From Methanospirillum sp. (GTDB lineage Archaea > Halobacteriota > Methanomicrobia > Methanomicrobiales > Methanospirillaceae): DNA of 8,170 nt. The stretch's first letter is position 1, and each line of letters opens with the position of its first letter. Shown in pieces: positions 1 through 5,272 of the stretch. The DNA is taken from NCBI GenBank assembly GCA_028695895.1, contig JAQVIE010000042.1:1-8170 (forward strand), read 5' to 3'. The notes under the pieces were generated by a model that did no database searches, had not been told where the DNA came from, and worked only from the letters and a program-made list of their open reading frames with translations. The position numbers and the translations under genes are program-made.

Positions 1-113
1 ATAAAACAGCTAAAAAATTTATTTTTAACCAAAATGGTCCAGATTTTTCCAAAACCAACAGATCGAAATATTGAAGCAAGAGGCCTTTGAGATGATCACC
101 TTGGTGATGCAAA
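1..113 (+). promoter_or_regulatory. AT-rich upstream region of the transglutaminase-like gene
   Basis: This stretch carries no convincing gene. It opens AT-rich, and the run around 11-28 (AAATTTATTTTTAA) could hold an archaeal box A, which would place transcription start near 45-50. A 19-codon ATG-to-TGA reading frame at 34-90 has no ribosome binding site and looks incidental. The right end holds the Shine-Dalgarno/inverted-repeat element annotated separately. The promoter assignment rests on base composition and position only. Confidence 0.3.
95..108 (+). promoter_or_regulatory. Shine-Dalgarno site inside an inverted repeat
   Basis: ATCACC and GGTGAT (95-100 and 103-108) are exact inverted complements separated by two bases. 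The right arm GGTGAT, extended to GGTGATG, is a strong match to the archaeal anti-Shine-Dalgarno sequence and ends 4-5 bases before the GTG start at 114, so it fixes that start. In RNA the arms could fold as five pairs with a four-base loop and hide the ribosome site. As DNA the element could be a small operator. The binding-site role is well supported; regulation is inference. Confidence 0.6.
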
Positions 114-767
114 GTGCACCTCCCCCCACTCATCCCTCCTGCATCCATCACTCCTTATCTTTCTTCCACAGGAGTGATTAACTGTACAAATGCTGAAATA
201 CGAACTTTGGCAAGAACAATAACGACAAATGAAACAGATGACATCGGACGGGTCAAAGCTCTTTACACCTGGGTCAGAGATTCAATAGCCCACTCAAATG
301 ATTCAGGGTACAAGGATCTTATGTGGTGTGCAACCGATGTTCTGTCAGCCAGGCATGGACTATGTTTTGGAAAATCACACCTGTTTGTGGCATTGTGCAG
401 AGCTCTTGGGATCCCTGCCGGCCTTTGTTATCAGCGGGTGGGTAGTGAAGATAAAAGACTTGTGCTTCATGGACTTGCTGCAGTATATTTTGAACAGGTT
501 GACAGGTGGATAAGGCTGGATCCCAGGGGCAATAAACCAGGAATAGATGCCGGTTTTTCTCTTGAAGAAGAAAAAATTGCATATGAACCATCACATGAAG
601 GAGAATGGCTGGATCAACATATCTATCCAGAACCCTGGCAGGACATTGTTCATCTGGTAGATCTGTCATCAGATGTTTCGGAATTTATTAAAAATTCGGG
701 TCAGATAAGTTCCCCGCCAATTAACCCGGTGAAGACTCATGGAATCTGGAACACCTGTCTTTCCTGA
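114..767 (+). CDS. Transglutaminase-like domain protein
   Basis: This is a 217-residue protein of the transglutaminase-like (papain-fold) superfamily. The core around residues 44-140 shows an N-terminal helix (VKALYTWVRDSIAH) and then the nucleophile region HGLCFGKSHLFVALCRALGIPA with Cys84. A strand follows with His119 (VLHGLAAVYF), then Trp132 and Asp136 (WIRLDPRG), completing the C/H/D triad. No signal peptide or membrane segment is visible, so it is probably cytosolic. Prokaryotic relatives are mostly uncharacterised; peptidase, amidase or acyl-transfer activity are all possible, and no substrate can be named. The start is GTG, chosen because an in-frame TGA lies at 105-107 and GGTGATG sits at ideal spacing. 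It converges on rlmH, with a 9-base gap. The family is secure and the function unknown. Confidence 0.85.
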   Translation: MHLPPLIPPASITPYLSSTGVINCTNAEIRTLARTITTNETDDIGRVKALYTWVRDSIAHSNDSGYKDLMWCATDVLSARHGLCFGKSHLFVALCRALGIPAGLCYQRVGSEDKRLVLHGLAAVYFEQVDRWIRLDPRGNKPGIDAGFSLEEEKIAYEPSHEGEWLDQHIYPEPWQDIVHLVDLSSDVSEFIKNSGQISSPPINPVKTHGIWNTCLS

Positions 768-776
768 GTATCCTTA

Positions 777-1256
777 TCAGCGATGATATGGAAGACCCCT
801 GTTAATAGTGAATGCCCTGTATAACTGCTCATATAACAGAAGTCTTGCAATCTGGTGTGGAAAGGTCATTGCAGACAAAGAAAGGACAATATCCGCTCTT
901 TTTCTGCAGTCTTCTGATAACCCGTGAGGACCACCTATAATAAAAAAAACCTGATATGGCCCTTCAACTTCACATCTTTTTATGATGTCAGCAAAAGCTT
1001 TGCTGGATAATTGCTTTCCGGCCAGGTCCAGGACAATAACATAGTCATGTGTATCAATTCCGGAGCAGAGTCTCTCACCTTCAGTTACAAGTGCAAGTTC
1101 AATGGTTGTTTTATGATAATCTGAAACAGGTGCTTCAGGGTATTCAGCGCATTCAAGCTGGCTATATGTACTGATTCGTTTTGCATAATCAGCGATAGCA
1201 TCACGGATGAAAGGTTCTTTTATCTTTCCGATAGCATGAATTTTTAATCTTACCAT
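777..1256 (-). CDS. rlmH: 23S rRNA (pseudouridine-1915-N3) methyltransferase RlmH
   Basis: This 159-residue protein is a full-length RlmH (YbeA/SPOUT family), which uses SAM to methylate a pseudouridine in helix 69 of large-subunit rRNA (position 1915 in E. coli). It begins with the family start VRLKIHAIGKIKE and has strand VIVLDLAGKQLSS (residues 73-85). The SAM-binding loop is FFIIGGPHG (104-112), and the C-terminal trefoil-knot signature is MTFPHQIARLLLYEQLYRA (130-148). The invariant PYHR terminus closes the protein; its last Tyr-His are conserved in this family. ATG is the only usable start, since an in-frame TGA lies just upstream. A CAGGAG ribosome site (plus-strand 1271-1276) is rather distant at 14 bases. 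It is divergent from the peroxiredoxin gene. The family is typically bacterial and patchy in Archaea, so its presence here is notable. Confidence 0.93.
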   Translation of the reverse strand: MVRLKIHAIGKIKEPFIRDAIADYAKRISTYSQLECAEYPEAPVSDYHKTTIELALVTEGERLCSGIDTHDYVIVLDLAGKQLSSKAFADIIKRCEVEGPYQVFFIIGGPHGLSEDCRKRADIVLSLSAMTFPHQIARLLLYEQLYRAFTINRGLPYHR

Positions 1257-1347
1257 AAGATGTCAATGTTCTCCTGGTTTTATCTTTTTTACTTCATCTG
1301 CATCCGTAAATCTTATACAGAACAACCTGTAATATGAGCCTTAGCTT
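1257..1347. promoter_or_regulatory. Divergent promoter region, rlmH / peroxiredoxin
   Basis: These 91 bases separate two divergently transcribed genes and must hold both promoters. TCTTATAC at 1311-1318 lies about 33 bases before the peroxiredoxin ATG and would suit a box A giving a leader of roughly 10 bases or less. That agrees with the lack of a Shine-Dalgarno site before that gene. Its complement (GTATAAGA) or the AT tract near 1277-1290 could serve rlmH. All assignments are by eye. Confidence 0.4.
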
Positions 1348-1827
1348 ATGATTAAAGATGAAATTAAAGTAGGTGATACAGCGCCTGACTTTTCACTTCC
1401 TGACTATACCGGAACATTATATACCGCTGCATCATGCTTGGGTTCATGGTATATTCTCTACTTTTATCCAAAAGATAATACCACGGGATGCACCGCAGAG
1501 GCCCTTGCTTTTTCTGAAGTTTATGAAGAATTAGCAGGTCTTGGAATCAGGGTAATCGGGATAAGCCCTGATACAATGGCAAGCCATCAGAAATTCATCG
1601 AAAAACATGATCTGAAGATAACCCTGCTTTCGGATGTGAACCATGAGATCATCGAAGAATACGGAGCCTGGAAACTGAAAAAGATGTATGGAAGGGAGTA
1701 TATGGGAGTTGAACGGTCAACCTTCCTGATTGATAAAGATGGAATTATCAGGGAAATATGGAGAAAGGTAAGAGTAAAAGGTCATGTTCAGGCGGTAACC
1801 GGCAGGTACCATGAACTTGCAGGATAA
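1348..1827 (+). CDS. bcp: Peroxiredoxin, BCP/PrxQ type (thiol peroxidase)
   Basis: This 159-residue thioredoxin-fold peroxiredoxin reduces hydrogen peroxide and organic hydroperoxides in the cytoplasm using a thiol donor. It starts with VGDTAPDFSLPDYTG (residues 8-22), the classic AhpC/TSA entry. The active site is YFYPKDNTTGCTAEA, with peroxidatic Cys48 and Thr45 of the PxxxTxxC motif. The conserved Arg123 is in VERSTFLIDKDG, typical of the BCP subfamily. In many BCPs a resolving cysteine lies five residues after the peroxidatic one; here that position is Leu53, and the only other cysteine is Cys30. The enzyme therefore looks 1-Cys, or uses an unusual partner. The ATG at 1348 is preceded by an in-frame TAG and no ribosome site, suggesting a leaderless or near-leaderless mRNA. 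It ends 3 bases from a convergent gene. Confidence 0.95.
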   Translation: MIKDEIKVGDTAPDFSLPDYTGTLYTAASCLGSWYILYFYPKDNTTGCTAEALAFSEVYEELAGLGIRVIGISPDTMASHQKFIEKHDLKITLLSDVNHEIIEEYGAWKLKKMYGREYMGVERSTFLIDKDGIIREIWRKVRVKGHVQAVTGRYHELAG

Positions 1828-1830
1828 CTT

Positions 1831-2775
1831 TTAAAAAATTTCAACTCCATCGTCCAATGGTTCAATTAGGCGTTCACCGGTGTGTGCATTAATCTCAATT
1901 ATTTTTTTCCCTTTTATCTGCCATACCGGGATGTAAAGTTCACGAAGTTCCAAAGAAAAATTATCTGGCTCCGGGGCAAGGTTTTTCTCTTCATAAAAGA
2001 TAGCATCCCCTTTAACCTGTCTTATCTGAACCCTTTTTGTCATCGATCTTATAAGATGTCCTGTGATTCTCTTTTCAGCATCTGCCCGGTTTATCGAAGG
2101 TTTTGCTATCTCACTACCTTCCGGGATCTCCCGCCTGGTGATCGTGTCTCCATCAATGCCTGTTAGCGCGCCGTTAATGGCATTAATAGCACCTGACCCG
2201 GTTTTATCAAACTGGACAACCTGATCTTTATAGTCCGCACTTCCTTTGCAGGTAAACCTGAACATCCAGTGGGGAAGGAAACGTAAGGTTGCAACCCCTG
2301 GCGCACCTGCTTTCTCCTCAGCCTCATCACGATGGATGCGGACTGGTAGATGGGGTATCCTGACTCCGTCACCACTTCTCTGCCTGCTTCTTGCATGATA
2401 AGGTTCGGCATCTTCACTTCCGTTCAAGGGAAGAATCAGGGTTTTTCCAAGAACACGGGCAAGAACTGCCTCACCTGCATACTGTGCGAACTCTTCCGGG
2501 TACCAGACAATACAATTATCTGCATTTATAGATGGATTAAATGTTATCAGAAGTTTCTCACAGATCTTCTCTTCCTGTCCGACGAGGATGGTATACTCTG
2601 AATCAGAATATGAACCGGCCTCATCCGGATCATCAGAACACTTTACCAGAAGATAGGTATTTTTCCGAATTGCAGACAGATCCAGAGGCGCTGGTGCATT
2701 ATGAACGTCAAATCCGGCTGCCTTAAGGATATCTGAAACTGCCCGCGATGCCTTTTCCCTGGTTCGCTGCTCCAT
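1831..2775 (-). CDS. Uncharacterised protein with apparent tandem repeat domains
   Basis: I do not recognise this 314-residue protein. Three regions are visible. Residues 1-115 are an alpha/beta domain opening with a helix and GFDVHNAPAPLDLSAIRKN, then YLLVKCSDD; the layout faintly recalls a restriction-endonuclease fold, but the acidic residue of the E-x-K motif is missing. Residues about 116-160 look like a charged linker (RSRQRSGDG, RDEAEEKAG). Residues about 143-208 and 226-307 look like two copies of one module, each with a D/E-A-E-rich helix, an aromatic-x-P-x-W strand (FLPHW at 166-170; YIPVW at 281-285) and a T-G turn (KTGSG; HTGER). There is no signal peptide or membrane segment, so it is probably cytosolic. 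Upstream, an AT-rich element (plus-strand 2801-2811) lies about 30 bases before the start, consistent with a very short leader. Reality of the gene: high. Function: unknown. Confidence 0.8.
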   Translation of the reverse strand: MEQRTREKASRAVSDILKAAGFDVHNAPAPLDLSAIRKNTYLLVKCSDDPDEAGSYSDSEYTILVGQEEKICEKLLITFNPSINADNCIVWYPEEFAQYAGEAVLARVLGKTLILPLNGSEDAEPYHARSRQRSGDGVRIPHLPVRIHRDEAEEKAGAPGVATLRFLPHWMFRFTCKGSADYKDQVVQFDKTGSGAINAINGALTGIDGDTITRREIPEGSEIAKPSINRADAEKRITGHLIRSMTKRVQIRQVKGDAIFYEEKNLAPEPDNFSLELRELYIPVWQIKGKKIIEINAHTGERLIEPLDDGVEIF

Positions 2776-2938
2776 ACTATACAGTGTACCGTCCCCAAAA
2801 AGAATATTTTTCTATTCATGTGCCTGAAAAAAAGAGGTATGAGTGAATTATTTTTTTAATACACCAGGTTCAGGAACAGTTAAATGGCTTTCAAAATGTT
2901 CGTAAGCTTTTTCAATTATTAGAAGAAGATGAAGTGAC
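2776..2938. promoter_or_regulatory. Divergent promoter region, unknown gene / pgi
   Basis: This 163-base spacer lies between two divergent genes. On the minus strand AAAAATATTCT (plus-strand 2801-2811) is a plausible box A, and start of transcription would fall near 2780, almost at the ATG. On the plus strand the tract AATTATTTTTTTAATAC (2846-2862) could drive pgi with a leader near 60 bases. A small symmetrical element, TACA-G-TGTA, sits at about 2779-2787 just before the minus-strand start. I see no small gene or RNA here. Confidence 0.4.
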
Positions 2939-3643
2939 ATGCCGCCTATTCCACTGGTAAACCCTGATATCAGAGACTGCACTGAACTACAAAGTGTCAT
3001 GGCTGACTCTGGCTGTAAATGTGAAGGACCGGCTTATGAGATGTTTCGCGATCTTGCAGAAAATGACAATGATAAAAAATGGCTGATGCAATACAAGGTG
3101 CGGTACGATATCACCAGGATACCCGGCCAGGTAATATGCGGGGAATGGATAAAAACCAAGGGACATTATCATCAGTCTGCTCCTGACGGTTATGCATACA
3201 CTGAAATATACGAAGTGCTGAAAGGGGAAGCACTCTACCTGCTTCAGAAGATGGATCTTTCAGACATTATACTGGTTAAAGCCCGTAAAGGTGATCTTAT
3301 CCTTATCCCGCCGGGTTATGGGCATGTTACCATCAACCCTTCAAAAGAAATCCTGCTCATGGCAAACCTTGTATCTTCTGCATTCACAAGTGAGTATCTT
3401 CCGTTTGAGAATATGCAGGGAGCAGCATATTACCTGTTTGCAGATGGAAATGTTAAGAAGAATCCGCGGTATCCGGATACCATTCCGGCTCTTCGGGAGG
3501 TTACCTGTCATGGTAAAGCACTTCCCATACCTTTTCCCCAGGCAACACTTTACTCCTGCATCGGAGATGAAAAAAGCCTGGCCTTCCTGAATGCACCAGG
3601 TTCATTCATGGAAGACTATAAAAAACTCTATCTCTTTACATGA
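2939..3643 (+). CDS. pgi: Glucose-6-phosphate isomerase, archaeal cupin type
   Basis: This is a 234-residue phosphoglucose isomerase of the cupin superfamily (GPI family, EC 5.3.1.9), unrelated to the bacterial/eukaryotic enzyme. It interconverts glucose-6-phosphate and fructose-6-phosphate; in a methanogen this mainly serves gluconeogenesis and sugar storage. The metal-binding cupin motifs are clear: KGHYH gives His76 and His78, TEIYEVLKG gives Glu89, and PPGYGHVTINP gives His129, matching the ligands known in the Pyrococcus enzyme. NPRY at 175-178 corresponds to the end of the short Pyrococcus form (about 189 residues), so roughly 50 residues follow as a C-terminal extension. The start is ATG, with an in-frame TGA two codons before it and no good ribosome site. 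The last 16 bases overlap nadE on the other strand. Confidence 0.95.
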   Translation: MPPIPLVNPDIRDCTELQSVMADSGCKCEGPAYEMFRDLAENDNDKKWLMQYKVRYDITRIPGQVICGEWIKTKGHYHQSAPDGYAYTEIYEVLKGEALYLLQKMDLSDIILVKARKGDLILIPPGYGHVTINPSKEILLMANLVSSAFTSEYLPFENMQGAAYYLFADGNVKKNPRYPDTIPALREVTCHGKALPIPFPQATLYSCIGDEKSLAFLNAPGSFMEDYKKLYLFT

Positions 3644-4365
3644 GGGACAGGCCTTCGCTTATGGGCTGAACAAAGAATTTTTTCCATAACTTTCTGTTCA
3701 TCAGGGTTTTTTGGTTCCCACCCCTGTTTTTCAAGGTTTTTGATAGCCTCATCTATAACCTGGTACTTCATCCCAAGTTCCTCTTCATCAGTCTGGTTTT
3801 GCCATAATCCTGCTGATGGAGTTTTTTCGATAAGTTTTACCGGGAGCCCGAGATTTTTTGCAAGATTCCATACCTCTGTCTTTTGCAGGTGGATAATCGG
3901 CTGAACATCTGCAGCGCTGTCGCCGTATTTCGTGCTGTACCCAAGAAGGTATTCTGTATAGTTTGACGTTCCACAGACCAGGCGGTTCATCTGGTTTGCA
4001 TAATAGTACAGGATAGTCATCCTTGTCCTGGCCATCAGGTTTCCGACAAGGTGCACAGACCCGGTAAAATTCGGCATCATCCTGTACTGATCGATCATTC
4101 CCCCTATTGGGATTGTCAGTGTCTGAATTTTTAAAAATTCAGCAAGCAGCTGCACGTCCGCAGCATCTTCATGCGGAGTTACTGCAGAAGGAAGAAATAT
4201 TCCAAGTAAGTTTTCCGGCCCGGCTGCACGAACACACAAAGCAGCAGCAACAGCAGAATCAATTCCACCTGAAAGACCTGTTACAAAACCTGTAAAAGAG
4301 CCGGAATTCATCACATCCTTAAGAAGGGTGATTATCTGTTCTGTATCCGGAGAGCCGCCTGTCAT
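3628..4365 (-). CDS. nadE: NH3-dependent NAD+ synthetase
   Basis: This 245-residue enzyme catalyses the last step of NAD+ synthesis, amidating nicotinate adenine dinucleotide with ATP and ammonia (EC 6.3.1.5). The PP-loop TGLSGGIDSAVAAAL is intact (SGGIDS at 32-37). ARTRMTILYYYAN (around 111-123), VCGTSNYTEYLLGYSTKYGD (about 130-149) and KTPSAGLWQNQTDEEELG (about 182-199) are the family's substrate-binding segments. There is no glutaminase domain, so free ammonia is the donor. The start is ATG, with an in-frame stop close upstream and GGTGAGG (plus-strand 4378-4384) about 12 bases before it. It lies 47 bases downstream of the PP-loop-less TtuA/Ncs6-like gene on the same strand, so co-transcription is likely. 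Its end overlaps pgi antisense by 16 bases. Confidence 0.96.
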   Translation of the reverse strand: MTGGSPDTEQIITLLKDVMNSGSFTGFVTGLSGGIDSAVAAALCVRAAGPENLLGIFLPSAVTPHEDAADVQLLAEFLKIQTLTIPIGGMIDQYRMMPNFTGSVHLVGNLMARTRMTILYYYANQMNRLVCGTSNYTEYLLGYSTKYGDSAADVQPIIHLQKTEVWNLAKNLGLPVKLIEKTPSAGLWQNQTDEEELGMKYQVIDEAIKNLEKQGWEPKNPDEQKVMEKILCSAHKRRPVPHVKR

Positions 4366-4412
4366 ATATTCTCAGTACCTCACCAGGAAAAGAAAAAAGT
4401 ACGTCATCAAGG

Positions 4413-5108
4413 TTAATTCTCCATGTGTTTCTTTTCAAGTTCACCAAGGCGGTCTTTGTACCTGATAAGAGAAAACGGGACTGATGGATGGTTCTGAGTA
4501 AGGGACTCCAGGAATGACCGTGTATCGCTAATGGATCCCTCTCCTGCATAAAATGGGATATTAAGTTCTTTTGCAACAAGATCTATCTCCTGAACCGGTA
4601 TCTCCCGCAAGGGACGAAGACAGGTAACAGGTGAGAGTTCTTCACTTTCAAAAAGCGATGAGTATGCCCCTGAAAACAGAGTATTCAGTACCTGTTCTGC
4701 TTCTTCATCAAGGGTAGTACATCTGATAAGGCGGTCAGCTCCACTTTTCAGCACAACATCCTTGATATCTCTGCCGTCTATATCTTCTGTCCTAATCTGG
4801 ATGGAAGATGGAAGGGACAATCTGCCGATGAGATCATTCAGGGCAATACCCCTGTGCAGGAGAACAAATTCCATGCAGGGCCTTGTTCCAACTATCTCTC
4901 CAAGTATGTGAAAAAGACAAAGACATGCCTGCCCCTCCCATAAAAAAGCAAGAACCGGCTTTTTCCCAAGTCCCCCCTCAAGCCGTATGGTTCTTTTAAC
5001 CCGGATAAGCACATCAGCAACAAGGTGTGAGGCGCAGAGACTTCGTCCAGAATACCGCTGATAAATTACTGATGGTGCTCTGCACCTGAAACAGGGTTTA
5101 CCTGGCAT
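4413..5108 (-). CDS. TtuA/Ncs6-like tRNA-thiolation homologue with degenerate PP-loop
   Basis: This 231-residue protein aligns with the TtcA/TtuA/Ncs6 family, which thiolates tRNA uridines after adenylating them. The N-terminal zinc ribbon is present (CFRC at 6-9; Cys25 and His28 in LCASH), followed by the family helix VLIRVKRTIR. Further on, GADRL (123-127), LDEEAEQVL (133-141), LRPLREIP (164-171) and a final RSFLESL...HP segment match the family in order. The ATP-binding SGGKDS is replaced by WEGQAC (57-62), although flanking residues align one to one. The GHNLDD motif reads RCTTLDE (129-135), the CxxCG cysteine pair after the PP-loop is absent, and the usual C-terminal second zinc finger is missing. 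The frame is open and well spaced, so this looks like a retained pseudoenzyme, not a decayed gene. Possible roles are tRNA or partner binding. It lies upstream of nadE and divergent from the RIO2 gene. Confidence 0.8.
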   Translation of the reverse strand: MPGKPCFRCRAPSVIYQRYSGRSLCASHLVADVLIRVKRTIRLEGGLGKKPVLAFLWEGQACLCLFHILGEIVGTRPCMEFVLLHRGIALNDLIGRLSLPSSIQIRTEDIDGRDIKDVVLKSGADRLIRCTTLDEEAEQVLNTLFSGAYSSLFESEELSPVTCLRPLREIPVQEIDLVAKELNIPFYAGEGSISDTRSFLESLTQNHPSVPFSLIRYKDRLGELEKKHMEN

Positions 5109-5272
5109 AGTTTTCTCTCATAATTTATAGTACCATCCTGCAGCACGGGAATATTATCAGGTATTTTACATGCGATCAACATGAACCCTTGGAATAATCT
5201 TCAATATCCACTGGTAATTATCGTTCTTATACGGTGCACTATAACATACCAGGATTATAAAAATATACATAA
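5109..5272. promoter_or_regulatory. Divergent promoter region, TtuA-like gene / RIO2 operon
   Basis: This 164-base AT-rich spacer holds no gene that I can see. For the plus strand, CTATAACAT at 5239-5247 is centred about 30 bases before the RIO2 ATG, the distance expected for a box A feeding a leaderless or near-leaderless transcript. A second AT run, TTATAAAAATATA at 5255-5267, is closer than a usual box A. For the minus strand, TATAAATTA (plus-strand 5121-5129) and GATAATATTC (about 5144-5153) are candidates. Confidence 0.45.

Noticed and set aside
34..90. Short ATG-to-TGA frame in the leader of the transglutaminase-like gene, a possible leader peptide
   Set aside because: No ribosome binding site precedes it, the residues show no attenuation-like codon run, and a frame this short is expected by chance.
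2350..2601. Plus-strand frame opposite the unknown 314-residue gene
   Set aside because: It is a shadow of the longer minus-strand gene, which has coherent protein-like organisation.
2779..2787. TACA-G-TGTA symmetrical element just before the start of the unknown gene
   Set aside because: Four-base arms are too short to claim an operator without conservation data. It is mentioned only within the promoter-region entry.
4389..4400. T-rich tract on the minus strand between the TtuA-like gene and nadE as a terminator
   Set aside because: The minus-strand run is interrupted (TTTTTTCTTTT) and lies directly before the nadE ribosome site within a 47-base gap. It could equally be a spacer in a shared transcript, so it is not annotated.
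4319..4579. 86-codon minus-strand frame spanning the TtuA-like/nadE junction
   Set aside because: It overlaps two well-supported genes in another frame and shows no recognisable motif.
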